A stretch of DNA of 64,000 nucleotides from Cladosporium sp. IMV 00045 (Eukaryota; Ascomycota; Dothideomycetes; Cladosporiales; Cladosporiaceae): positions 1-64,000 of the forward strand of contig MSJI02000002.1 in NCBI GenBank assembly GCA_001931905.2. Direction: 5' to 3'. Shown here one piece after another: positions 19,921-30,815 of this stretch. The notes below the pieces were generated by a model that saw only the letters and a list, made by a program, of their open reading frames with translations, searched no databases and had not been told where the DNA came from. The translations under genes and the position numbers were made by a program. How positions within the stretch are numbered: position 1 is the stretch's first letter; the number at the start of each line of letters is the position of its first letter.

Positions 19921-21750
19921 TCAAAGTCCACTTGCATCCAAATCCATCCCACTCTCCTCCGCCCGTCCTCTTCTCGACCTCCTCTTCCCCGCCCCCTGCT
20001 TAATCTCCCGCACCCTCTCCATCAAACCCCTATCAACCTCCGCCTCGTCCCTCGCGCCCAAAACGCCCTCTCCTTCCATCATACCAAGCGCCTTCTGCAG
20101 CAATTCTCCCGCTATTGGATCCTGCGGACTGAGCGCCAGCGCTTCATGAAACGCGACGGTTGCCTCGAAAGCCTGCTCCAGCTCTAAAAGCACAAGGCCT
20201 TTGGCGGCGAACACGTCTGCTGAGCGGTGCCCGAGACGGATGGTTTCGTTGTACGAGTCGAGGGATTCTTCGAGTCGGCCGGCGCGTCGGTGAGCGTGTG
20301 CGAGATTGAGGCGTGTGGTGGTCGTTTGCGATGGTGGGGTCTCGTTCTCGAGAGAGATGGTGAGGGCCAGTTCGAAATGGCGGCAAGCGGCGTCTGCGTC
20401 GTCTTCCAGGTAGGCTACGACGCCGATCTCATTCAAGAGGGAAGGATCACGGTCGCAGAGGTCGTATGCAGCGGTGAGGTATTCGCGGGCGATTGTGAGA
20501 TTCCCAAGCGCGGTTTCCTGCATGCCGAGGAACATTTGCGGCAGATGGGTACCTTGGAAGAGACGAGCGGCTGTGCTGTATGCGGCAATTGCTTGGTCGC
20601 TTTCGCCTTCTGCTGCGAAAGTGTGTGCGAAACCGATCCAGGCAGGGCCAAAATGAGGGTCCATTAGTGAGGCTTTGGAGAAGTAGGAGCGGGCTTCTGG
20701 GATACGATTGGTGGAGAGGTAGTAAGTTCCTACGGCTAGCCAGGTGGTGGGCTCTTGCGGGTGGGAGTCGGCGAGGTCATGGCTTAGGGAGAAAAGCGGG
20801 TGCGAGTGTTTGAGCTGATAGAGTAGTGAGAGATGTAAGGGGATGGCGGGAAAGTTGTAGGGATCTTGAGACAAGATGGCTGATGTGAGGGCAAGTGCTG
20901 GCTGGTAACGTGCGCTGGTCGAAAGAATCTCGGCTTTGGCGAGAAGGACATCGGCATTCTGGTTGAGTCGGTAGTGGGTAGAGAGGGTCTCAATTGCTGA
21001 TGTGAAGTCTTCTGGACGGTGGTATTTGGAGAGACGGGTGATGTACAGGTTTCGCACGAAATCTGCTGCTTCCGGGGCGGAGTTGGGATCCATAGGATCA
21101 GGTTGAAGAGTCTCGAAGTTCAGGCTGTCAAGGAACGCCCATTCTTCGCTCGGCGACATGAGTGAGTTCTTCATGAGCTGGTCAAAGGCCTCGAAGCATT
21201 GTACGTCTATCCGGACAGCATCCTTGTAGCATTCCTTCGCCCGGTCGAAAGCGTTCTGCTTCGCAAAGCAGAGGCCTCTCAGATGGCACATGCCAGCCTC
21301 ATGTTTGAAGTCTGTCGCTTCACTAGCATCCCTCTCTTCGCTCCGATCAGCGCGGTCTATCCGTGTGGGCATCTTTGCCTTGCCGTGTTGTTTGCTCGAC
21401 ACGCCATTTCCTAGGCCCTGCAACTTCCGCCGCGCTCCATCTGTTGTTGAGAGGAGGTGGGTGGGGTTCTTATCGCCCAATACACCCAAAGCATCTTCGT
21501 GCCGGTCTTGTTTGATATAGCAATGTGCGGCAAGATATCTGCATGCTGCAGATCGTTGCAGTAAATCTGATCTTGAGACCAACGCGAAAGCGCGTGTGTA
21601 GTTTGTGGCAGCGAAGTGTGTTTGCGCCAGGGCCAATCGATCCTCGTCAGAGCCGGTCAATGCTACGAGCTTGTCGCCAACGTATGTCGCGCTATCATAT
21701 TGATGTCTTGCTACTGCATCATCTCGCCAGCGTCGGAGGAAGGTCTCCAT
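19921..21750 (-). CDS. CDC16: anaphase-promoting complex subunit 6 (Cdc16/Cut9), TPR protein
   Basis: Single exon of 609 residues. The N-terminus (METFLRRWRDDAVARHQYDS) is followed by tandem tetratricopeptide repeats to about residue 570. Diagnostic blocks are LRGLCFAKQNAFDRAKECYK, LPLFSLSHDL-type sequence (HPLFSLSHDLADSHPQEPTT), WLAVGTYYLSTNRIPEARSY and YFSKASLMDPHFGPAWIGFA. The order and content match APC6/Cdc16, a scaffold TPR subunit of the nuclear ubiquitin ligase that drives mitotic exit. The C-terminus is basic (RRSRRGRAEE). Intronless, which is unusual for a gene of this length here but consistent with an uninterrupted frame. Divergent from YJU2. Confidence 0.87.
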   Translation of the reverse strand: METFLRRWRDDAVARHQYDSATYVGDKLVALTGSDEDRLALAQTHFAATNYTRAFALVSRSDLLQRSAACRYLAAHCYIKQDRHEDALGVLGDKNPTHLLSTTDGARRKLQGLGNGVSSKQHGKAKMPTRIDRADRSEERDASEATDFKHEAGMCHLRGLCFAKQNAFDRAKECYKDAVRIDVQCFEAFDQLMKNSLMSPSEEWAFLDSLNFETLQPDPMDPNSAPEAADFVRNLYITRLSKYHRPEDFTSAIETLSTHYRLNQNADVLLAKAEILSTSARYQPALALTSAILSQDPYNFPAIPLHLSLLYQLKHSHPLFSLSHDLADSHPQEPTTWLAVGTYYLSTNRIPEARSYFSKASLMDPHFGPAWIGFAHTFAAEGESDQAIAAYSTAARLFQGTHLPQMFLGMQETALGNLTIAREYLTAAYDLCDRDPSLLNEIGVVAYLEDDADAACRHFELALTISLENETPPSQTTTTRLNLAHAHRRAGRLEESLDSYNETIRLGHRSADVFAAKGLVLLELEQAFEATVAFHEALALSPQDPIAGELLQKALGMMEGEGVLGARDEAEVDRGLMERVREIKQGAGKRRSRRGRAEESGMDLDASGL

Positions 21751-22185
21751 GGTCCGTTTGTTGCGTTTTAGCGATCGGGCGACTCAAGATTCTCTGCTAT
21801 CCAAATCGAGAGAGAGGAAAGGTGGATGCAAGTAACAAGTCTGCTCTGCTGTTAGTGAGGGCTGCTATTTGGATCTTATTGACAGGGAAGTGATTATCGA
21901 GAACATACCTGGACAAAAGAGAACGAGAAGGAGGTTTGGATGTTTTTTGGCTGGCGGCTGCTGTGTTTACTTGCGCGCAATCACATGTCAGTCAAGCGGG
22001 CGGGGACTGATCGCTGATCCTCTGTAAGCTTGCCCGCCTCAGGCTTCGATCTTCCTCCCACCTCTGTCACACAACTTCCACCTCTTCTTCTTCCATTCAC
22101 TCACACCTCACCACTCACACAAGCGCATCGCGCATACACCACAAAATCACTCATACCAAAATCTTAACACAACAACACCGCCAAC
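21751..22185. promoter_or_regulatory. divergent promoter between CDC16 and YJU2
   Basis: A 435-bp interval between opposite start codons. The YJU2 side is CT/CA-rich (many cctcac and cacac runs from about 22052), typical of fungal TATA-less leaders. No discrete motif can be assigned. Confidence 0.5.
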
Positions 22186-23094
22186 ATGTCCGAACGCAAG
22201 GTCCTCAGCAAATACTACCCGCCCGACTTCGACCCATCCAAACTCGAACGCCGCCGCGGTCCCAAGCAAACTGGTCCCAAACAGCAGACTGTGCGCCTGA
22301 TGGCGCCCTTCAGCATGCGCTGTACCTCCTGTGGCGAGTACATCTACAAAGGCCGAAAGTTCAACGCGCGAAAAGAAACCACCGAAGAGAAATACTACGC
22401 CATCTCGATCTTCCGCTTCTACATCCGATGCACGCGCTGCTCTGCCGAAATCACATTCAAAACCGACCCAAAGCACATGGACTATGAATGCGAAAAGGGC
22501 GCCAAGCGAAACTTCGAGCCCTGGAGAGAGGCCAAGCTGAATGAGGAGACCGAGGAGGAAATGCTGGATCGCATGGAGAGGGAGGAGGCGGAGAAGGACG
22601 CGATGAAGGACTTGGAGAAGAAGACGATCGACGCAAAGACTGAGATGGCTGTGGCGGATGCTCTCGATGATGTGCGCATGCGAAATGCGGCAAGGGAAAG
22701 GAAGGACAAGGAAGGCGGCGCGGGACCTATTCTTGGGGAGAAGGACGGACGAGACGAAGAGAGGGAGCGCATCGAGAGGGAGATCGAGGAGGAGGCTAGG
22801 CTGGCGTTCCTGGGCGGCACTGGCGAGAAGGTGCGAAGATTAGGAGAGGACTTGCTGGTGGATGGAGAGGATGATGCGTCTGAGAAGGTGAAGCGCGTGG
22901 AAGAGAACTTCGGCATGCCGCCGCCTCCGCTTCCAACTTTCCAGCGCCAGGCGAAGAAGAAGAAGGACTTCTCTGCTGCTTTGGGAATCAAGAACGGCGG
23001 TACAAGCCAGGAGCCTGTGAAGGCTGCGCCCGCGCCAGTGAAGCCTGCAGGTCCGCTTGTTGGTTACGGTAGCGACAGCGAGGACGATGACTGA
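22186..23094 (+). CDS. YJU2: splicing factor Yju2/Cwc16 (CCDC94 family)
   Basis: Single exon of 302 residues starting [20 protein letters not shown], the hallmark of Yju2. [15 protein letters not shown] and the later [12 protein letters not shown] supply four cysteines (about 46, 49, 82, 85) for a zinc site. A long charged helix follows (about 115-230) and the protein ends in an acidic SDSEDDD tail after YG. Yju2 joins the spliceosome with the NineTeen complex and promotes the first catalytic step by stabilising the branch helix. The length is normal. This is one of three pre-mRNA splicing genes in the window. Confidence 0.93.
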   Translation: MSERKVLSKYYPPDFDPSKLERRRGPKQTGPKQQTVRLMAPFSMRCTSCGEYIYKGRKFNARKETTEEKYYAISIFRFYIRCTRCSAEITFKTDPKHMDYECEKGAKRNFEPWREAKLNEETEEEMLDRMEREEAEKDAMKDLEKKTIDAKTEMAVADALDDVRMRNAARERKDKEGGAGPILGEKDGRDEERERIEREIEEEARLAFLGGTGEKVRRLGEDLLVDGEDDASEKVKRVEENFGMPPPPLPTFQRQAKKKKDFSAALGIKNGGTSQEPVKAAPAPVKPAGPLVGYGSDSEDDD

Positions 23095-23431
23095 ATGAAA
23101 TGCACACTCGGATTGGAATTATAATATGCCTGGAAGACTGCTTGCCCCTGCGAACGAGCAATGGACCCAGAGAGCGTTTGGGAAAGTCACGTTGCGGGGG
23201 AAAGAATGCAATACGCTCACGTCCCGTACATCACGCCCATGCGACAGGAGACGGCTGCGAAAGGATCCGCTTCATGCAATTCTACTCAGAATCGTAACAA
23301 TACTTTTCGGAAGCCCGCCCCGTTCAACATCTTGCCCGGCTTGCAATCTGGCTGTCAGACGACCGAACATCCAATCCAGCCAAGTACCTATACAGTCGAT
23401 CATGGCAATACGCGCCTTCCACCACTTCCAA
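23095..23431. other. intergenic region between convergent YJU2 and DszC-like genes
   Basis: 3' flanks of two convergent genes. Short frames only and no recognised feature. Confidence 0.5.
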
Positions 23432-24923
23432 TCACGTATACCACGTCGCCTCCGCAGCCTCGCCGAGCAACTTCCACCTGCCGACCTCACGCCTCTTGTA
23501 TGCGACGGGGTCGTGAAGCGTATGCGTCCTCACATCTCTCCAGAATCGGTCAAAGGCATACTTGCTGCCTGTCGCTCTGGAACCCAGGACCTCAAACACA
23601 CCAGCGGTCACCTCAAGGGCCACATCCGTACTCACAATCTTCCCACTGGCGACCAAGGCAGCCACCTCACTACGCCGGGCAGCCGTGATGGAGCTGCGAT
23701 GGGCAGTTGCTGAGGGACTTCCTTTCTCGACGTCCGAGAGCAGAGAGGATCCATGTTGACCGCCCTCGCGATAGACAGCAGTCAACTCCTTCCCAGCTCG
23801 ATCAAGCAACGCATCAGCCGCAAGCAAATGTGAGTGCCATCCACCGTACCGCTCAAGAATGTAAAACTCATCGGTCGCGCGGTCCTTGTTGTCGCCACCA
23901 AATGGCCAAGCCCGAGTGTGCTGCGTAGTATATGCAGAGGCAGCGTCTAGGGCGCCTTGGGCTATACCCAGGTAGAAGTTGCTGAAGACCAGCTGGATAG
24001 TCGGCAGCAGCAGGGTAGCGAATGGGATGCTCAGGATCCCAGCGATCGGGCGTCGAGTCTTGGAGTCCCATCCCAGAGCGTCTGTCCACGGCACCCGGAT
24101 GTTGTTGATGCGTACGCTGCCAGATTCTGTCAAGCGGAGGCCGATGGCGTCCCAATTGTGCGCGAACCTTTTGAAGTATGATCAGCATACCATTCGATCT
24201 TACTATCACCGATTTGGCGAGTCGATCAAAGAGCCAAGACTTACTGCATGCGTTCCTGGTTGGTATTGACGAATGTGAAAATATGATCATCGGTGCCTTC
24301 CAGCACGCCCTCCAAGACGGTCAAGTCAGACACCACACCGCCCGTGTTGAAGTTCTTGAAGCCATTGAAGACCAACTCATCTCCTTCAGAAGTGATCTTC
24401 AGATCGCTGTCGCGCGGGTTGACGGCGCCACCGATGAACTGTGCGAACCGTGATTAGTCCACGTCTCTCGGCTAAGCCAAAGCAATTTCATCAAACACAC
24501 CAAGTTCTCTTCCACAACAGCCATCTGCACGCCCCTCGCCTGCGCTTCAGTCCCGACGACATTCGCAGTCGTAGACCAAAGCAAATGATATCCCAGCAAC
24601 ATCCCAATCGATCCGTCGCCCTTGGCCACTTCTCGAATGAGCTTGTAACCAGTCTCCCAGCTTTCACCACCGCCGCCGAATTCCTTGGGTCCAAGGACTT
24701 TGAGCAAGCCCGAGGACTTCAAAAGAGAGACTTCGGCGGCAGGAGATTTGTTTTCGCGATCGCGTTGGGGTGCATCTTGCGCGAGGATGGAAGCAACTTC
24801 ACGCGCGCGAGTGACCCACTCGGAGGGACTGGAGGGTAGGGGTTGGGAGGTGAAGGTCTTGTGGTGGGCAGCGTAAATATCCGGGTTGGTGTATTCACGC
24901 TGAGGAGTATTGATAGAGCCCAT
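23432..24923 (-). CDS. acyl-CoA-dehydrogenase-fold flavoenzyme, DszC/SfnC-like monooxygenase
   Basis: Exons 24923-24501, 24438-24245 and 24167-23432, with introns of 62 and 77 nt, give 450 residues. Blocks: an N-terminal helical domain with SSGLLKVLGPKEFGGGG; IREVAKGDGSIGMLLGYHLL; the beta domain FIGGAVNPRDSDLKIT with GFKNFNTGGVVSDL; FAHNWDAIGLRLTESGSVRI; and a C-terminal helical bundle ending RTHTLHDPVAYKRREVG. The last motif is typical of the DszC group, FMNH2-dependent monooxygenases acting on organosulfur or related compounds, rather than of true acyl-CoA dehydrogenases. A role in sulfone or xenobiotic oxidation is inferred. The MFS gene is divergent, with 915 bp between the starts. Confidence 0.78.
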
Positions 24924-25838
24924 ATTTGGATGTGGTAAGGGAGCTTTTGGGTTGGGAGGTAATTCTTAGGGTTGCAGTAAACAACTAGACAAGGATTCCC
25001 ACAAGCGAGGGTTCTGCATGCTTATGTACTTTCTATCTGAAGGTCGATCGGTGGATATCGTCAGGTTCGTCGTGAATGGCGAGCGAGAGGTGCATTACAT
25101 GTTTGGAAATGTGGTGTGCCATGCTGCTGGACAAAGTTGATAACGCAATCAAGCTTGGCTAGCACGAGCTTTCGTGCTGCTGCTCAGAAGCATGATCGTT
25201 GGTTAGGACCCGCTCGGCCGAAGTATGGAGACTCATTCCAATTGAAAAAGCAAGATGGTCTCCTTTAAAGTGCCTCGAGCAGATTCTGCCATCATCGCAT
25301 ATGTTGTGAGAAAATCTAGGCGTTGCGATGCTGTCGACACTAACCAGTCTGCTAAGAAAGCTGGAGCTTGAAAGTGGTTCAACAAAAGCTTGTATTCGAT
25401 TTCATACTTCATCTGTCTAGCTACTGCAAAGTTGAACGAGATAAGTTACTGTGCCTTCTCGACAAGGACATCGAGTTTCGACCGAATTGGACAACATACG
25501 CTCTTAGAATAATGCCCAGGATGCCGTTCATGCTTGTGAACGCCGCTCATCAACCTCAACTCCGATGCCGAACGCCGTGAACTTCAGGTAACGATCCTTC
25601 TCCACATCCGACCTTGTTGCCTTCCTTCAACCATGCACAAGTCGTACCATCTTTTCGGAGTCACAGGTCAGAATAGATACGACACTCGCCGGCTGAAACA
25701 CATGTGAGCGCTGCTTAGCTTATAATCAGACAATCAGATACATTTTGTCTACTTTCCTTGTATACACTTTCTTTCTCGACAAAACCGACGGCCTTGGATT
25801 CTCTCGAGCCAGCATTACCACCACTTCTTTCTACACTG
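24924..25838. other. divergent promoter region between DszC-like and MFS genes
   Basis: A 915-bp interval with no recognised coding sequence. It must hold the promoters of both genes. TATA-like sequence (cttataatc, about 25720) lies roughly 120 nt before the MFS start. Confidence 0.45.
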
Positions 25839-27526
25839 ATGACCACTGATCAAGCCACAGCAATCGCTAACAGTACGAGTCGAAAGGCTGGTGATCCAGA
25901 TGCAACTCATTCAGATATCGAAATGAAGACCCATCAACCGGTAGTAGATGCCACAAAGGGAAACGACCCATACTTTGTCGCCTTTGACGAACAATTCGAC
26001 CCAACAAAGTAAGTCAATGTCTTCAATTCACTCTTCTGCCGCACAAAACTGACTTTCTACCTCCCACCAGTCCAAAAGACTGGCCGAGCGTCAAGAAATG
26101 GACGGTCACAGATGTGCTTTCAGCAACAGGCTTCAATCGCATCATGGTCTCCACATCATGGCTCCAGCAATCAGCACGATTGCCATCGAGCTCAACATGA
26201 ATGCGGCCGAGTCCATGATGGCCTTGTCCATCTACCTGCTCGCTACAGCTTTTGGTCCTCTTTTCATGGGCCCGCTCTCAGAAGTCTATGGTCGCGCGCC
26301 TGTCCTGCACGCCTCGAATATTTGGTTCTTGATTTGGAACATCGTGTGTGGTTTCGCGAAGACGAAGGGCACTCTCATCACAGCGAGACTTTTCGCTGGG
26401 TTCGGCGCGCTTTGGCAGGTGGAGTGCTTGGAGACGTGTGGAGGCCGGAGCAGAGGGGAAAGTCACTCGGCATGTACTTGCTCATTCCTCTCCTTGGTGC
26501 TGCTGTTGGTATGTCTCGCTTGATCTGACGGAAAGAACCAATAATCTGGCTCTCCTCCCAGGGCCAATTATCGGTGGCCTCATGGCGCAGCGAACAACTT
26601 GGCGATGGTAAGTTTGGTTCCATGAGTTGATTTCAACCCTCTTTGCTGACTTTCGGTCTTGAAGGATATTCTGGTCAACTTCAGCTTTCCAAGCTGCCAT
26701 GGTCGTCGATTCTTTCATAGCCTTCCGAGAGACCAATCCTCAGACAATTCTTCGCCGTCAGGCTGAGAAGAAGCGTCGCGATACTGGAGATCAGAGATAC
26801 TACGCCCTTGGTGAGAGACTCCGTGACGACACAACCAAGCTTCGCTACATCTGTCGCAGTATGTCAACACCATTCAGGTTGCTTGCCTTCCATCCCATCA
26901 TCCAGATGCTTTCGATCTTCTCAGCCATCGAGTATGGTGTCTTATACATAGCACTGGCGACATTCTCCGAGATCTGGGTCACGAAATACGGCCAGCAAGT
27001 CGACATCAGTGGCTTGCATTACGTCGCAATCGCTGTTGGAGAGATATCGGGTGCTCTCCTGGGCGGACCACTCATGGATCGCATCTTCCGCAAGTTGAAG
27101 ACCGAATTCAGCGGCGAAAACAGACCAGAATGGCACGTTCCGACCATGCTGCCAGGAGCACTTATCGCACCGGCTGGCTTGCTGATATATGGCTGGGCGG
27201 CGCAATACCACACTCACTGGCTCGTTGTCGATATGGGAATGGCCGTGATGACTTTCGGTTTGCAGATTCCAGGAATGCCGAAGCAGGCGTACATCATCGA
27301 CTGTTATCCGGAGCATGCGAGCTCGGCGACATCTGCCTCCCAGTTCTTAAGGAGCTTGACGGCTTTCACGTTTCCTCTTTTTGCTCCGATGATGTATCAG
27401 GCCATGGGGTACGGGTGGGGAAACACTTTTCTTTCAGCAGTCATTCTGATCGTGGGGGTGCCTGCGCCTCTTTTGTTATGGCGGTATGTTCCCAAGTTGA
27501 GGACGAAAGTTACTCTAAGCAACTAA
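25839..27526 (+). pseudogene. MFS multidrug-type (DHA1-like) transporter with two frameshifts
   Basis: Exons at 25839-26008, 26071-26508, 26562-26607 and 26665-27526 (introns 62, 53 and 57 nt) would encode a 12-helix MFS protein: WPSVKKWTVTDVLSATGFNR, NMNAAESMMALSIYLLATAF, GPLSEVYGRAPVLH, GGVLGDVWRPEQRGKSLGMY and TTWRWIFWSTSAFQAAMVV. The second exon changes frame twice. The first change lies just after ...RIMVST, where one base appears lost before MAPAIS. The second follows ITARLFAGFGA, where the family has about five more residues before the Gly-rich GGVLGDVW block and a loss of about 13 nt is inferred. Exons 3 and 4 are intact to TKVTLSN. A recent loss of function, or two sequence errors. 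Confidence 0.82.
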
Positions 27527-28042
27527 ATCGTGTACCAGAACAATTGTCTCTGTGAAAATTCTCCGAGCAGATGTATTTATCGAACACATAGTGTCCAGTA
27601 TTTCGCCGGGACTCGGTTTTCTTGAATTGAATTGGGAGGGTCGAGCTGAGTGACAGGGACTTTCGATAAATTGCTGGTGTGATGTTCATTTTCGAAGACT
27701 GGTCACGTTCGCCGGAAAAGCAACGACAGCGCGGAACCAGCTCGTGCGAGGCAGTGCGCCCACTTTCTTCCGCGCAACAACGTTGCGCAACGAACTTCTG
27801 GTCTAAGCCTTATGATCGGCAACTCAATCCATTCAGCCTTACCATTTGATTGGTTGCTCGAAGATATTGGCTTTCGTTCTGATCAACTTGTGGTATAGCC
27901 TGCTCTTCAGCTAAAGACGATAATGGAAACGACCTTCGAGCTACGACCGTCACGTGGGAAGCCCGAGATTACTTATAAGCATTCGAGGTCACAGTGATGG
28001 AATCAATCTAGCAAAGGCCAATTTAATCGAGACAGGAACAAA
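27527..28042. promoter_or_regulatory. intergenic region with hairpin and TATA box before the Tubby-like gene
   Basis: A perfect 7-bp inverted repeat with a 3-nt spacer (GCGCAAC at 27772-27778, GTTGCGC at 27782-27788) could be a dyad binding site. A TATA-like cttataag (about 27971-27978) lies about 70 nt before the ATG at 28043. No gene. Confidence 0.45.
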
Positions 28043-28744
28043 ATGTCGTACACTTCAGTCGATCAAGCCACTTCCACTAAGCAATGTGACGCCAATTTCG
28101 CAGGAGTTGAGTCGAGCGACTACTCCATCTCGTCAGGCGACACCGGCCTGGACTTTGAGGAAGTCTTTCCTTCACAGAACGAATTGTTTTCCAATCTCAG
28201 CGGACGCACATTTACCACAGACAACGGCAATTTCCCCTGGCGGAACGTCACCATCCTCGAAAACGGGACTCCGATCTTTTTCGCCGATGTCTCCCAGTAC
28301 ACTCCTAAGACGCCAGATATGGTGTGGCATTCAGGCAACAATTCTGGACCCGTCATTGGCCACACGTTCATTCATGTTGGACCGCGTTCGATCCAATGCG
28401 GCATCGGTCCAGAGGAGACGGCGATGAGATGGTTCGAGCTGAAGCGCAGCGGCTTTGCTCACAACAAAAGCTACGAAGTCGAGCGAGACGGCAGAAAATA
28501 CGCGATCCGTCGCAGCAACAGAGGCCCCAAAAGTGGGCAGTATCATGTTCTGGACGCTCAGACGAAGGAGGTCGTGGCAACCCATGTGTCTGAGTTCAAG
28601 TTTGGCAGCATGAGGAGACAGAAGACTTTGACGTTCAAGCCGGGTGTTGATGAAGAGTTGCAGCTGTTGCTCATCATGGCGATGAGTGCTTGGCGGGAGA
28701 AGTCCAGGAGGACCAGGAACGCCGCCAATAGGCAGCCTTACTGA
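28043..28744 (+). CDS. Tubby-C/LURP-one-like fungal protein of unknown function
   Basis: Single exon of 233 residues. After an acidic N-terminus, the central part is a run of beta strands: TPIFFADVSQYTPKTPDMVW, SGPVIGHTFIHVGPRSIQCG, MRWFELKRSGFAHNKSYEVE, KYAIRRS, QYHVLDAQTKEVVATHV and FKFGSMRRQKTLTF. It closes with a hydrophobic helix LQLLLIMAMSAW. This layout, with 12 or so strands around a C-terminal hydrophobic helix, resembles Tubby-like/LURP-one domains that bind membranes or phosphoinositides. The assignment is by pattern only; the role is unknown. No signal peptide. Confidence 0.6.
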   Translation: MSYTSVDQATSTKQCDANFAGVESSDYSISSGDTGLDFEEVFPSQNELFSNLSGRTFTTDNGNFPWRNVTILENGTPIFFADVSQYTPKTPDMVWHSGNNSGPVIGHTFIHVGPRSIQCGIGPEETAMRWFELKRSGFAHNKSYEVERDGRKYAIRRSNRGPKSGQYHVLDAQTKEVVATHVSEFKFGSMRRQKTLTFKPGVDEELQLLLIMAMSAWREKSRRTRNAANRQPY

Positions 28745-28898
28745 TGCAACAATGTTGGGGTTGCGATGAAAGTTGAACTAGATACGGTGGCGTTAATGCA
28801 ATTTGTTTCTCCGCGAAACAATATTTCTTCTCTTTGCTACCATACAGAACACGCTTTATCACGAACTGCGTATCAAGTCTCGAATTGGAAATGCGCAG

Positions 28899-30504
28899 TC
28901 AACGGACACTTTCCAAGTCACGACTGTGCAATGAGACCCGAACGGGAGGGAATCCATCTTGAGGTGTGCCTTGCTCGAGGACAAGACCATGCCCTCCCTC
29001 GCTCTTGATTACGTTCTCGTTCCTCGCAAAATCGACCTTGACACCGAGGGCCTCGAAATCCGCCCAGATGAGCGATTCTTCGCGTTGCCTTCCTCTGAAA
29101 AGTCTCTGCATTACAAGATATGCCGAAGCCTCGGATACCACGCCAACTGAAGGAACGCCGGTGCTGTTGTCGCAAAGAACCAGGACGGGATTGCTATCGG
29201 CGTTCTTATCCTGGAAAATCATTGCCAGAACCATCGGGAAAAAAGCTTGTGATTGTGAAACTGGTCGAAGGAAAGCTCGATCTTCAGGATCCCAAAGACG
29301 TTCTGGGATAGCATCTATCAGCTCAAAGCCGTGTCGTGTTGGAATGTGGACGTTGTGTCTTCTGGAAGTGGCAAAGCTGGGCAGGCTTCTTTCTATGCGC
29401 TGCATAACAACATGGTAGTTCAGGCTGTTAGAAGTCCAAGTTAGATCAGTTATGGATGTTTTGAAGGAAGCGAGCGGTAAGTGGCCATGTCGGCAAAAGA
29501 GCCCTGGTGCAATCTTTCGCAGCGGTAAATACGTCCATGTTCCTCCCGATGTGGTGTTTCCAGGTGTGTATCCAACGCACACGCCAAGAAAAATACGTTG
29601 GGGCTCGTGTGGAAAGAAGACGCATATTGGAACATCGGGGGTAATGAGGAGCCCGCGGTTCGTAAGAGTGAGCTCTGGGAATTGCCTTGCAACTCGATCA
29701 ATGTCTTTACTTCCTGCAAAATAGGAAGGCGACGGTGGCAGCAGACTCATGCCTGGTAGCTCATTCCCGCGCTCGAGCAGTTGCTGAGATCGAGAATCGT
29801 CCCAAGCAAGTATTGAAAGATCGTTATCTTGCTTTACGATCTCTGAAAGAAGCCGCTCAAAGGCTCGCTCTCCTTCGCCGTAGATGAGCGGAATATGAAC
29901 ATTGAATATACCGAGTAAGCAATACGAAACGTCCTCTTTTCGTGTGGTCTCGCGGCGAGAAGCCGGCAAGAGAGTAGGAGTGTGTCCCCCAGGGATCCGT
30001 AATAGCAGCGGAAACTATGTTGGTCGCTTCTGCTATTGCTTGCACAAAGGCGGACTTTAGACCAACATACGTCCATGTCTGGTCGTAAAACTCCAGTGTA
30101 CCTGGAGCCAGAAGTTCCTGAAGAGTCCAGCCTCTAGTAAACCACCGACAATGGCGAAAGTCGAAAGATCCCGGAGAAAGATCAACCAAGTGCGCAAAAC
30201 AAACTTCAGAGTTGGCATAATAGTCGAACATAGAGTTGATCGCTTCCGTCAATTCCGCGCTGCTGGATTTATCGATGCAGCACGTGTCGATCCAAGCGTA
30301 CTCAAGTCCACGCTGGGCAGCGAGACGACAAGTCATGGTGACTTTGACATAGCCCTGTTTGAAATATCGTGGTAGATCTCTGCCATGCATGTCCTGAAAG
30401 GTGACCTCATCCTGGCCCCAAGTATGAGACAGGATGGCATATTGCGGTATTTCGCGAAGCGTAAAGTCTTCCAGTTCCAAAGTCGTTGTGTTGATCAGGC
30501 GCAT
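28899..30504 (-). pseudogene. HET-domain (heterokaryon incompatibility-type) gene with a short frameshifting deletion
   Basis: The N-terminal half (30504 leftwards) has the three HET motifs: YAILSHTWGQDEVTF, LEYAWIDTCCIDKSSSAELT and FTRGWTLQELLAPGTLEFYD. The next family motif, TTRKEDVSYCLLGIFNVHIP with LIYGEG, lies in another frame, open from 29969 to 28899. At the switch the text reads ...THSYSLA directly followed by ASRRETT in the new frame. Relatives have an RMSW-type block between these two segments, so a loss of about 14 nt near 29970-29980 is inferred. No GT-AG intron fits. HET proteins trigger cell death on non-self fusion; this allele is probably inactive. The C-terminal 330 residues have no recognised domain. 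Confidence 0.8.
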
Positions 30505-30815
30505 TGAGAGTGTGCGTTTTAAGTTTTCTGCAACCTTCAGCGAAAGGTGGTTGCACCACGTCTGCTTTTATTGTTGGTTCATGCGAGATGTAAGCGCCTT
30601 GTCTTGCCGCCCAATTGCTCAGCCCCGCATGTTGGCAGCAGGGGTATAGCATTTCGCGTAGGCGTTCGCAGTATTTCGCCTGTCTGTCTTTACATGTACG
30701 TAGTTGCCGCCGGTCAAAATTAGATTGCAGCCTGTCCCGGCGGTTCCAGTAGTTTGTTTGACATCTTTTTCGATGAGATCTCTGTTTCGAAAATTGTCGC
30801 TCTGCGGACTTGGCA
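30505..30815. other. intergenic region upstream of the HET gene
   Basis: Holds the HET promoter and the 3' flank of the sulfite-oxidase-like gene. No recognised feature. Confidence 0.45.

Noticed and set aside
20227..20667. 146-codon plus-strand frame opposite CDC16
   Set aside because: Antisense to TPR repeats; its repetitive character mirrors the real gene.
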